From positions 558,001 through 622,000 of the forward strand of contig JAWKPA010000014.1 in assembly GCA_041390905.1 (NCBI GenBank): a stretch of DNA of 64,000 bases, in the 5' to 3' direction. Source of the DNA: JACKCD01 sp041390905. GTDB taxonomy: Bacteria > Chloroflexota > Anaerolineae > Promineifilales > Promineifilaceae. Each line of letters begins with the position of its first letter. Within the stretch, counting starts at the first letter, position 1. Positions 51,688-59,866 of the stretch are shown piece after piece. The position numbers and the translations under genes were made by a program. The notes below the pieces were generated by a model. The model had not been told where the DNA came from. It ran no database searches and worked only from the letters and a program-made list of their open reading frames with translations.

Positions 51688-52476
51688 TTACCCAAAAAGC
51701 AAGTCGATCAGATTAAACCCCAGGATTAGCTCCAGACTGGTAAGGGTGAGCAGCGTGTAGACAATGGCGTTGAACAGGTTTTCGTTTAAACGGCCGTTTA
51801 ACCACGCCCCCAACCGCACCCCCACAAACGTCAGCGGCAACAGCAACAGCGTCGCGCCAATGTTGCCCACCCGCAGCAGCCCCAAAAAGGCGTAGGGGAT
51901 GAGCTTGACGATGTTGACAACCATAAAAAAGACAACGGTGGTGCCAACAAACAAATGGCGCGGCAGCTTTTGCGGCAGCAGGTAGATGGTGGCTGGTGGT
52001 CCACCCACATGGGCAAGGGTGGAGGTGAACCCAGCCACGGTTCCCAGCAGCAGCCCGACGGGGGTTGACGGCCGTTTTCCCGTCAATGAGCGCAAAATCA
52101 ACGCCCGGCTGAGTTGAAACAGCACAAACAGCAGGGCAATAACGCCAATACCGATTTTTAAAAGCTGCTCATTGCCGCGAAAGTAGTTGAAAAAAAGCGA
52201 CCCCAGCACAATGCCCACCAAGCCGCTGGGCAGCAGCACCCACAAACTTTCCCGGTCGAACTGCTGCCGGTAATGCTGCATGGATAACAGGTCGGCCACG
52301 ATCAAAATGGGGAGCAGCAGGGCGGCGGCATCGGCCACGGGGATGAAAAGTGCCAGCAGTGGCGTGGCGATGGCACCAATGCCACCGCCTAGCCCGGCCT
52401 TGGAGATACCAATGATGAGAATGGCAAAAACGGCCGTCGGCCAGAAGAGGGGGGGATAGGGGGGGAAGGAGAACAT
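51688..52476 (-). CDS. TSUP/TauE-SafE family membrane permease
   Basis: 262 residues with about eight hydrophobic segments. The start (FWPTAVFAILIIGISKAGLGGGIGAIATPLLALF) carries the TSUP motif with GxGGG; the repeat motif in the second half is GTVAGFTSTLAHVGGPPATIYLLPQ. Family members move sulfite, sulfonates or other small anions out of or into the cell. The substrate here is unknown. It lies 82 bp downstream of the M20 peptidase on the same strand, with a heptamer hairpin between them. The palindrome at 51789 is extended to TAAACGGCCGTTTA. Confidence 0.88.
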   Translation of the reverse strand: MFSFPPYPPLFWPTAVFAILIIGISKAGLGGGIGAIATPLLALFIPVADAAALLLPILIVADLLSMQHYRQQFDRESLWVLLPSGLVGIVLGSLFFNYFRGNEQLLKIGIGVIALLFVLFQLSRALILRSLTGKRPSTPVGLLLGTVAGFTSTLAHVGGPPATIYLLPQKLPRHLFVGTTVVFFMVVNIVKLIPYAFLGLLRVGNIGATLLLLPLTFVGVRLGAWLNGRLNENLFNAIVYTLLTLTSLELILGFNLIDLLFG

Positions 52477-52500
52477 GGGCAGTGATTGGTACTTTTGGGG

Positions 52501-52568
52501 AGATTGGGGATTAGAGATTGGAGATTATGAAAGTTCATCAATCTCCAATCTCTAATCTCTAATCTCTA
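52501..52568. repeat. AGATTGG-type heptamer repeat hairpin
   Basis: AGATTGGGGATTAGAGATTGG faces CAATCTCCAATCTCTAATC. It contains the stop codon of the M20 peptidase gene (52559-52561). Confidence 0.86.
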
Positions 52569-53806
52569 TTTTCAGATGCTTGTTGGTCTAAATAATCGCA
52601 AATAATGCCGCTAAAAACGGCAACGGTTTGGTGCAGGCTGGTCAGGTCCACCCATTCGTCGGGGGCGTGGGCGTTGTCGCCGCTGGGACCAAAGCCGCAG
52701 AGGGTGGGAATGCCCGCGCCGATGAGCATGTAGCCTTCGTTGCCGGGGCCAGCCCCCACAATCGGCCATTCGGCACCGGTGACATGGCGGGCGTGGTGCT
52801 GGGCAATTTGCGCCAGCGGGTGGTCGCTGGGAATGGCGGCACCGGGGAAGCTGGTGGTGACGGTGGCGGTGAGGGAAAGGCCGGGGCGTTGGGCGGCAAT
52901 ATGGTCGAGGGTGGCTTGAACGGCCGTTAACACCCCCTCCACCGCCTGCCCCGGCATCAGCCGAATATCCACCGCCGCCGTTGCCAAATCCGGCACAATA
53001 GAGACAAACGTGCCGCCCTGAATCAGCGTGCCGGGGGTGACGGTGCAGCCCAAATGGTCAAACGCCGGGTGCGGCGGGGCAGGAAGGTTTAATTCCTCCA
53101 GCGCCAAAAGCGCCGCCGCCAGCCCGGTGACGGCATTGACCCCTTTTTTGCGCTGGCTCCAGGCGGGCAAACCGCTGTGGATCGCCTGCCCCCGCGCCGT
53201 CAGCTCCAGCCGCAGCAGCCCGCGATGCCCCACGCAAACGATGTCGCTGGCGTAGGCATAAATGGCCCCTTCTACCCCGGCAAAGTGGCCGCTGTCCAGC
53301 AGGTGGCGCACCCCCAGGGTGCTGGTCGCTCCCGATTCTTCATCAACAACCCCGGCAACAATCAGCTCAACCTCGTTGGGGTCAACCAGTCCGTGGTCGC
53401 GCAGCAGGGCCAAGGTGTAGAGGCCAATGGCGATCCCGGCCTTGTTGTCGGAGGTGCCGCGTCCGATTAAACGGCCGTTTTTGATCACCCCCGCAAATGG
53501 CGGCACGCTCCAATGGTCGGCTGGCCCTTCGGCCACGGTGTCCACGTGACCGATGATGGCAAATTTGCGTGGCCCCTGCCCCCAGCGCACGACAGCATTG
53601 GCGCGGTGAACCGCGTTAGCGCGTTGGGGCTGTTTGGCAACGAGTTCGGCGGCAAACCCAAGCTGATGGGCTTGCTGGATGATGCGCTGGGAAACGGCCG
53701 TTTCGTCATCCCGGCCATTCACCGACGGAATTTGCACCAATGCTTGCAAGAAGGCAACCATGTCGTCCTGATACTGTTGAGCGAGTTGGGGGAGTTGTTG
53801 TTCCAT
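52559..53806 (-). CDS. M20-family metallopeptidase / deacylase (ArgE/LysK/DapE-like)
   Basis: 415 residues. The two-zinc site is visible: the His of IGHVDTVAEG near residue 87, the bridging Asp of RGTSDNKAGIAIG, the Glu pair of GVVDEESGATSTLG and a late His in GDNAHAPDEWVD. The lid domain with GQAIHSGLP and QRKKGVNAV is present. Members remove acyl groups from amino acids (acetylornithine, acetyllysine, succinyl-diaminopimelate) or cut dipeptides; no biosynthetic neighbours narrow the substrate. Four palindromes lie in or at the gene. The last residues (ENRD) and the stop come from a heptamer repeat. Confidence 0.9.
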   Translation of the reverse strand: MEQQLPQLAQQYQDDMVAFLQALVQIPSVNGRDDETAVSQRIIQQAHQLGFAAELVAKQPQRANAVHRANAVVRWGQGPRKFAIIGHVDTVAEGPADHWSVPPFAGVIKNGRLIGRGTSDNKAGIAIGLYTLALLRDHGLVDPNEVELIVAGVVDEESGATSTLGVRHLLDSGHFAGVEGAIYAYASDIVCVGHRGLLRLELTARGQAIHSGLPAWSQRKKGVNAVTGLAAALLALEELNLPAPPHPAFDHLGCTVTPGTLIQGGTFVSIVPDLATAAVDIRLMPGQAVEGVLTAVQATLDHIAAQRPGLSLTATVTTSFPGAAIPSDHPLAQIAQHHARHVTGAEWPIVGAGPGNEGYMLIGAGIPTLCGFGPSGDNAHAPDEWVDLTSLHQTVAVFSGIICDYLDQQASENRD

Positions 53807-53994
53807 ATGGCTATTGTATCAGGGTGTGGCTGGGTTGCACGACATGTCGATTTGTTTGATTTCCCCCTGGTTTGCAAAAGTGCAAAGAAGGGGAAACGGC
53901 CGTTTGTTACACTGCATCCATTCTAGCCTGCCATAAGCAGGCAAAAGCTATTTACCGATCTGAGCCACGGCTCAGTGATGAGGAGTGCAGAAAG

Positions 53995-56049
53995 ATGCAG
54001 TTAAAGAACAAATTTGACCCAACAGCATTATGGCGCGTGGTGCTGCTGCTGTTGGCGGTCGTCGCGCTGGTCATTAGCTGCCAGCGTGAAGACACGCCCG
54101 GCGATGCGTCATCTGCTGCCGCCCCGGCTGAAGGAGGCCAGTCGGCCGCGCTAGGTGCAGATGCCGATTCAATCATTGCGGCACGTGGGTTAACCCCCGA
54201 TGACGTGGCCGCCGCTCTGAAAACATATACCCCCACTGGCAAACTGGATGAATACATCATGTTTGCTTCCGGGGGGCATTCAGGGCAAGTCTATGTCATT
54301 GGTCTGCCCTCAATGCGGATTTTGAAGACGATTGCCGTTTTCACACCAGAACCGTGGCAAGGATGGGGATATGGTGCTGTTGACACAATGGAGGTGCTGG
54401 ATCAGGGAGACATTAACGGCCACGATGTGCTGTGGGGCGACACCCATCACCCGGCACTCAGCGAAACGGGTGGCGATTACGATGGGCAATATTTGTTTAT
54501 TAACGACAAGGCCAATGCCCGTTTGGCGGTCATTGACCTGCGTGATTTTGAAACGAAGCAGATTGTGAAAAACCCGATTGCCATTAGCGACCACGGTGGG
54601 GCGATGGTTACGCCCGATACTGACTGGATCATTGAAGGTGGGCAATATGCCGCGCCGCTGGGGTGGGAATATAGTTCGCTGGAAAATTATGCCGAGGATT
54701 ACCGGGGGATGGTGACGTTCTGGAAGTTTGACCGGGAAAACGGCCGTTTGCTGCCCGACCAATCCTTCTCGATGGAAATGCCCCCCTACTGGCAAGATTT
54801 GTGCGACGCGGGCAAGCTGGTCAGCGATGGCTGGGTGTTCTGCAACTCGTTCAACACCGAAATGGCGACGGGTGGCGTGGAAGAAGGCAACCCGCCGTTT
54901 GAGTCTGGTGCTTCGCAGCGGGACATGGACTATATGCACATTATCAACCTCGACAAAGCGGCTGAGGTGGCGGCGGCGGGCAAGACGATGGATGTCAATG
55001 GCTTCCCAGTGATTTCGCTGGAAACGGCCGTTGCCGAAAGCCTGCTCTACTTTGCCCCCGAACCGAAAAGCCCCCACGGGGTAGACGTAACCCCCGGCGG
55101 CGAATACATGGTTGTTTCCGGCAAGCTCGACCCCCATGTGACCGTCTACAGCTTCCAGAAAATCCAGGACACCATTGCGGCCGGAAACTTTGAAACCGAC
55201 GACTACGGCGTACCGATTCTCGACTTTGACAGCGTGGTTGAAGCCCAAGTTGAGCTGGGGCTGGGGCCGCTGCACACCCAATTCGACAACAAAGGCTACG
55301 CCTACACCAGCCTCTTCCTTGATAGTGCCGTCGCTCGCTGGTCGCTGGGTGGTCCCTATGCCGACCTAAACGACGACCCCGACTGGACGCTGGTACACAA
55401 AACCTCTGTCCACTACAACGTCGGCCATATCTCTGCGGCCGAAGGCGACACCGTTAGCCCCGATGGCGGCTACCTGGTCTCGCTCAACAAATGGGCCATT
55501 GACCGCTTCACCAATGTCGGTCCACTGCTGCCGCAGAACTTCCAGCTTCTCGATATTTCTGGCACAGGCGACACGATGCCCCTACTCTATGATATGCCGT
55601 TGCCCGATGGCGAACCGCACTATGCCCAAATCATCAAGGCCGACAAGCTGTCGCCGTGGGAGGTTTATCCTGAAGTGGGCTGGAACCCCCACACCCAATC
55701 CAAAGACCCGAACGCAGTGATGCCGGGTGAGGAACGGGTGGAGCGCAATGGCAATCAGGTGGAAATCTGGATGACGGCCGTTCGCAGCCACTTCACCCCC
55801 GAACACGTCGAAATCAAGCAGGGCGACCACGTGATCTGGCACATCACCAACGTCGAACGCGCCTATGATGCTACCCACGGCTTCTCCATTCCTGTCTACA
55901 ACATCAACCTGAGCATTGAGCCAGGTGAAGCCACCACCTTTGAGTTTGATGCCACCGATGATGGTGTCTTCTCCTTCTACTGCACCGAGTTCTGCTCGGC
56001 ACTGCATCTGGAAATGACCGGCTATATGCTGATCGAACCAAGTCAGTAA
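53995..56049 (+). CDS. nosZ: Nitrous oxide reductase, Sec-type (clade II-like)
   Basis: About 684 residues from ATG 53995. The N-terminus (WRVVLLLLAVVALVISCQRED) is a Sec signal with a lipobox-like Cys; there is no twin-Arg motif, unlike clade I enzymes. The beta-propeller shows CuZ-type His segments: SGGHSGQVYV, WGDTHHPALSE, ISDHGGAMVTP, SPHGVDVTPGG, LGPLHTQFD and NVGHISAAEGD. The C-terminal cupredoxin domain has the CuA ligands in FYCTEFCSALHLEMTGY plus the earlier His in DATHGFSI. It reduces N2O to N2 outside the membrane. It is first in the nos cluster. The longer frame from 53872 would translate a palindrome and is rejected. Confidence 0.96.
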   Translation: MQLKNKFDPTALWRVVLLLLAVVALVISCQREDTPGDASSAAAPAEGGQSAALGADADSIIAARGLTPDDVAAALKTYTPTGKLDEYIMFASGGHSGQVYVIGLPSMRILKTIAVFTPEPWQGWGYGAVDTMEVLDQGDINGHDVLWGDTHHPALSETGGDYDGQYLFINDKANARLAVIDLRDFETKQIVKNPIAISDHGGAMVTPDTDWIIEGGQYAAPLGWEYSSLENYAEDYRGMVTFWKFDRENGRLLPDQSFSMEMPPYWQDLCDAGKLVSDGWVFCNSFNTEMATGGVEEGNPPFESGASQRDMDYMHIINLDKAAEVAAAGKTMDVNGFPVISLETAVAESLLYFAPEPKSPHGVDVTPGGEYMVVSGKLDPHVTVYSFQKIQDTIAAGNFETDDYGVPILDFDSVVEAQVELGLGPLHTQFDNKGYAYTSLFLDSAVARWSLGGPYADLNDDPDWTLVHKTSVHYNVGHISAAEGDTVSPDGGYLVSLNKWAIDRFTNVGPLLPQNFQLLDISGTGDTMPLLYDMPLPDGEPHYAQIIKADKLSPWEVYPEVGWNPHTQSKDPNAVMPGEERVERNGNQVEIWMTAVRSHFTPEHVEIKQGDHVIWHITNVERAYDATHGFSIPVYNINLSIEPGEATTFEFDATDDGVFSFYCTEFCSALHLEMTGYMLIEPSQ

Positions 56050-56113
56050 TCAGTAATCGGTAATCGGTAATCGGAGTTCAGACTGATAACTGATAACTGA
56101 TTACCGATTACCC
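56043..56113. repeat. GGTAATC/ACTGATA heptamer hairpin after nosZ
   Basis: CAGTAATCAGTAATCGGTAA faces CTGATAACTGATAACTGATTACCGATTACC. The nosZ stop codon TAA (56047-56049) is part of the repeat. The hairpin lies inside the nos operon and could stabilise the nosZ mRNA or lower downstream expression. Confidence 0.87.
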
Positions 56114-56120
56114 TCCACCC

Positions 56121-56774
56121 ATGAGTATCTTCAAGAATTTTGTTGGGCCACGGGTTCCAACGGATAGCCCAGAAACTGTTCGTATGCAGTATCGTTTGCC
56201 TACGCTGCTATTTGCTGTGGCGGCGGTTATCCTGCTGATTTCCATCTTTTTGCCTTATTGGCAGATGACGCTGCACGCACCGCAATATCCCGGCGGGCTG
56301 GAAGTGGTGGTTTATGTCAATGAACTGACGGGCGATGTGGCCGAGATTGACGGGCTGAACCATTATATTGGGATGCGGCCGCTGGGCGAAGCGGCGCAGC
56401 TAGAACGGTCGGTGAGCATTTTGGCAATTGGGGTACTGTGTTTGCTCATTTTGGCGGCGGTGTTTGTCCACACCAAATGGGTTGTGCTATTTACGCTGCC
56501 GGCCGTTCTGATGCCCTTTGCCTTTTTGGCCGATATGTACTTCTGGATGCGTAACTTTGGCCTGAACCTCGACCCAACTGCGCCGTTGAGCAGCGCCATC
56601 AAGCCGTTTGTGCCGCCCATTTTGGGGGAAGGAGTGGTGGGGCAGTTCAAAACGGTGGCCGAGTTTCGGGTGGGGTTGTATCTGGCGTTTTTAACGGCCG
56701 TTCTCATCCTCACCGCCCTTTACTATCACCGCCAAGCCTTCAAACCACTGGTTGACAAGGAACGTACCCAGTGA
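56121..56774 (+). CDS. Four- to five-helix membrane protein between nosZ and nosD
   Basis: 217 residues with hydrophobic segments near 28-46, 100-118, 122-140 and 190-208 (LPTLLFAVAAVILLISIFLPYW, VSILAIGVLCLLILAAVFVH, VVLFTLPAVLMPFAFLADMYF, GLYLAFLTAVLILTALYY). An extracytoplasmic loop of about 50 residues lies after helix 1. Clade II nos clusters carry a membrane protein called NosB in this position; whether this protein is homologous needs a profile comparison. It may help electron or copper delivery to NosZ. Its stop overlaps the GTG start of nosD by 4 bp, so it is part of the operon. Confidence 0.8.
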   Translation: MSIFKNFVGPRVPTDSPETVRMQYRLPTLLFAVAAVILLISIFLPYWQMTLHAPQYPGGLEVVVYVNELTGDVAEIDGLNHYIGMRPLGEAAQLERSVSILAIGVLCLLILAAVFVHTKWVVLFTLPAVLMPFAFLADMYFWMRNFGLNLDPTAPLSSAIKPFVPPILGEGVVGQFKTVAEFRVGLYLAFLTAVLILTALYYHRQAFKPLVDKERTQ

Positions 56775-58180
56775 ACAGCAAACAATTATCCCTGTGGCTT
56801 GTCTGTCTGCTATTGTTGGCCAACGTGGGTCAAGTGACTGCCCAGACCAACAGCATTGTAGCCGACCAGCTAGCCCAGGCCATCGCCCAAGCTGCCCCCG
56901 GTGACACCATCAACGTGCAGGGTGGCCTCTACCAAGGTCACCTTGTCATTGACAAACCGCTGACGCTCATCGGCCACGATTGGCCGGTGATTGACGGTGG
57001 CGGCGAAGGGAGCGTGATGCAAATTACGGCTCCCGGTACGACGGTGCGCGGTTTTCTGGTGCAAAATTCCGGCCATTCGCTGGATCAGGAAAACACGGGC
57101 ATCGTTGTGGAGGCTCCCAACACCGTCATTGAAAACAACCGCTTTGAGCAAACCCTGTTTGGCATTTACCTGCGTCAGGCTCACAACAGCGTGGTGCGCG
57201 GCAACCTCATCCACAGCAAGCCGCTCGATGTTCCCCGGCGCGGTGACGGCATTCGCGTCTGGTATAGCAATGATGTTGTCATTGAAAACAACACGGTGGA
57301 AATGGGGCGCGACGTGGTGCTGTGGTATTCGGAGCGGCTGACGGTGCGGGGTAATGTGGTCAATAACGGCCGTTATGGTCTCCACTTCATGTACTGCGAC
57401 GATGCCCACATCGTGCAAAACCAGCTCACCAACAACTCCGTTGGCGCATTCCTGATGTACAGCCGCCGCATGATCATGGAAAACAACACCGTCGCTGGAA
57501 ATCGCGGCCCCAGCGGCTATGGCATTGGCCTCAAAGACATGGACGATGCGATTGTGCGCGACAACCTGTTCCTCGACAACCGCGCCGGAGCCTACCTCGA
57601 TGGCTCCCCGCGTGAGGTGGACAGCATCGGCCATTTCCAGGGCAACGTTTTTGCCTACAACGACATTGGCGTGGAGATGATGCCGGCCGTGCGCCACAAC
57701 GAATTTGTGGGCAACAGCTTTGTGGACAACGACGAGCAGGTTGCCATTGCCGGGGGCGGGTCGTCGGCAGCCAACAACAGTTGGACGGTGGCCGACCAGG
57801 GCAACTATTGGAGCGACTACGCCGGGTTTGATGCTAACGGCGATGGGTTTGGCGATATTGCCTACAAATCGGAGCGGCTTTTTGAAAATCTGGTGGCGCA
57901 GGAGCCAAATTTGCGGCTGTTTTTGTACAGCCCGGCCATCAACACCCTCGATTTTGCGGCCAAGGCGTTTCCCATTGTGCGCCCGCAGCCGAAGCTGGTG
58001 GACGAACGGCCGTTTATGACCCCCACCATCCCCAGCCAAGCCCCCGCCCTGCCCCGCCCCGCCGTGCGCTGGTGGTTTGGCGCGGCCTTCCTGCTGCTGC
58101 TGTTGGCGTGGGGCATTGTTCAACTATCCCGTCTGCGGCAGCACCCATACCGCTTCCCGCAGTTGGAGAAACAGGCATGA
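56771..58180 (+). CDS. nosD: NosD, copper-centre maturation protein
   Basis: 469 residues starting with GTG 56771, which overlaps the previous stop. An N-terminal signal peptide (LWLVCLLLLANVGQVTAQ) precedes a right-handed beta-helix (CASH/NosD) of about 350 residues, with regular turns such as NTVIENNRFEQTLFGIYLR, NDVVIENNTVEMGRDVVLW and LTNNSVGAFLMYSRRM. A C-terminal membrane helix (WWFGAAFLLLLLAWGIVQLS) anchors it. With NosF and NosY it supports assembly of the CuZ site in NosZ on the outer side. The stop overlaps the nosF ATG. Confidence 0.95.
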   Translation: MNSKQLSLWLVCLLLLANVGQVTAQTNSIVADQLAQAIAQAAPGDTINVQGGLYQGHLVIDKPLTLIGHDWPVIDGGGEGSVMQITAPGTTVRGFLVQNSGHSLDQENTGIVVEAPNTVIENNRFEQTLFGIYLRQAHNSVVRGNLIHSKPLDVPRRGDGIRVWYSNDVVIENNTVEMGRDVVLWYSERLTVRGNVVNNGRYGLHFMYCDDAHIVQNQLTNNSVGAFLMYSRRMIMENNTVAGNRGPSGYGIGLKDMDDAIVRDNLFLDNRAGAYLDGSPREVDSIGHFQGNVFAYNDIGVEMMPAVRHNEFVGNSFVDNDEQVAIAGGGSSAANNSWTVADQGNYWSDYAGFDANGDGFGDIAYKSERLFENLVAQEPNLRLFLYSPAINTLDFAAKAFPIVRPQPKLVDERPFMTPTIPSQAPALPRPAVRWWFGAAFLLLLLAWGIVQLSRLRQHPYRFPQLEKQA

Positions 58181-59031
58181 TTGAAGTAACGCATTTGACC
58201 CGCCGTTTTGGCAATTTAACGGCCGTTGACGACCTTTCCTTCACGGTGCAGCCAGGGGAAGCGGTGGCACTGTGGGGAGCCAACGGGGCTGGCAAAACAA
58301 CGGCCGTTCGCTGCCTCCTCAACCTCATTCCCTTTGAAGGCCAAATCACCATTGCCGGGCTGGACGTGCGCCAGCAAAGCAAAGCGGTGCGTAAGCGCAT
58401 CGGCTTTGTGCCGCAGGAACTGAATTTTCATGATGATTTGACGGTGAGTGAGACGGTGACATTTTACGGCCGTTTGCGCAAACTCCCCCACGGCACCGAC
58501 CTCACCCCCCTGCTCACCCGGCTGGAGCTGCTCCCCCACATCAACAAACCCGTGCGCGACCTCTCCGGCGGTCTCAAGCAGCGGCTGGCCCTGGCCCTGG
58601 CGCTCCTAGCCGACCCGCCCATTCTCATTCTCGACGAACCCACCGCCAACCTCGACATCCGCGCCCGTGAAGAGTTCCTGCTCTTCCTCCACACCCTCAA
58701 GCAAGAAGGCAAAACCTTCGTTTTCTCCTCCCATCGGCTGGAAGAGATCACCGCCCTAGCCGACCGGGTGCTGCTGCTGGAAGCGGGCAAGCTGGTCATA
58801 GACACCCCGCCCCACGAGCTGGAGCGACGGCTGGGGTGGGAAACCACCCTCCACCTCTACCTGCCAGAGCCAACCATCGAACCCGCCCTGCAAACCCTCA
58901 CCCGCTTCGGGATGCCCGTCAGTCGTAACGGGCGCGGCGTGCGTGTGCAGGTGGCTCCCGGCAAAAAAGGGCAGGTGCTGCGCGTTTTGCACGAAGCAGG
59001 CATTGCTATTGAGGATTTTACGGTGGAATAA
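58177..59031 (+). CDS. nosF: NosF, ABC transporter ATPase
   Basis: 284 residues from ATG 58177, inside an ATGA overlap with nosD. Walker A is GANGAGKTT, the signature is DLSGGLKQRL, Walker B is ILILDEPTANLD and the switch His is in FSSHRLEE. It powers the NosY membrane partner; the complex with NosD delivers sulfur or another component for CuZ assembly. A C-terminal extension of about 70 residues follows the ATPase core, as in other NosF proteins. Two palindromes lie in the first 125 bp. Confidence 0.95.
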   Translation: MIEVTHLTRRFGNLTAVDDLSFTVQPGEAVALWGANGAGKTTAVRCLLNLIPFEGQITIAGLDVRQQSKAVRKRIGFVPQELNFHDDLTVSETVTFYGRLRKLPHGTDLTPLLTRLELLPHINKPVRDLSGGLKQRLALALALLADPPILILDEPTANLDIRAREEFLLFLHTLKQEGKTFVFSSHRLEEITALADRVLLLEAGKLVIDTPPHELERRLGWETTLHLYLPEPTIEPALQTLTRFGMPVSRNGRGVRVQVAPGKKGQVLRVLHEAGIAIEDFTVE

Positions 59032-59032
59032 G

Positions 59033-59866
59033 ATGATAGATTTGGCAACCGTCTTTATTTTGGCACAAAAAGAGCTGCGCGATGCGCGGCGCAACCGCTG
59101 GTTTTTGCTCTATGCCGTTGCCTTTGCCGGGCTGTCGTTGGGGCTGGCCGCGCTGGCGCTTTCCGGCGCGGGCAACTATGGTCTGGCTGGGTTTGGCCGC
59201 ACCAGCGCCAGCCTCATCAACCTCATTTTGCTCATCGTGCCGCTGATGGGGCTAACCCTCGGTGCACTCAGCTTGGCCGGAGAACGTGAAAAGGGGACGC
59301 TGCTCTACCTGCTGGCGCAGCCAATTACCCAGGTGGAATTACTGCTGGGCAAATTTATCGGGCTGGCCCTGGCACTCATGGCCGCTATTGCCCTGGGTTT
59401 TGGCCTGACGGGGCTGCTGATTGGGGTTAACGGCGGCGGGGCGCAGGTGACAACCTATCTTGGCCTGCTGCTGCTCACCTGCCTGCTGGTGCTGGTCAGC
59501 TTGAGCCTAGGCTTTTTGCTGTCGGCTTTGGTGCAGCGGGGGGCAACGGCCGTTGGGCTGGCACTTTTCCTCTGGCTGGGGTTAACCATCTTTGGCGATT
59601 TGGGGCTGATGGGGACGGCGTTGATCCTGCGGCTGGATGTGGGGCAACTGTTTGCCCTGGCGCTGATCAATCCATTGCAGTTGTTTAAAATAACGGCCGT
59701 TTTTAACATCCGCCAAAACCTGGAACTACTCGGCCCGGCCGGCATCTACGCCATCCGCACCTACGGCAGCCAGCTACTCCCCCTGCTCATCGGCCTGCTC
59801 ACCCTCTGGGTCATCCTCCCCTTCCTCGCCGCCATCCAGCTCTTCAAGCGCAAAGGTGTCTTATGA
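59033..59866 (+). CDS. nosY: NosY, ABC-2 type permease
   Basis: 277 residues from ATG 59033, one base after the nosF stop. It has six membrane segments in ABC-2 layout, beginning with ELRDARRNRWFLLYAVAFAGLS and including SLAGEREKGTLLYLLAQPI after helix 2, the conserved loop of NosY-like permeases. It forms the membrane channel for the NosF ATPase. The stop overlaps the nosL ATG (ATGA), so nosD-F-Y-L are translationally linked. Confidence 0.93.
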   Translation: MIDLATVFILAQKELRDARRNRWFLLYAVAFAGLSLGLAALALSGAGNYGLAGFGRTSASLINLILLIVPLMGLTLGALSLAGEREKGTLLYLLAQPITQVELLLGKFIGLALALMAAIALGFGLTGLLIGVNGGGAQVTTYLGLLLLTCLLVLVSLSLGFLLSALVQRGATAVGLALFLWLGLTIFGDLGLMGTALILRLDVGQLFALALINPLQLFKITAVFNIRQNLELLGPAGIYAIRTYGSQLLPLLIGLLTLWVILPFLAAIQLFKRKGVL

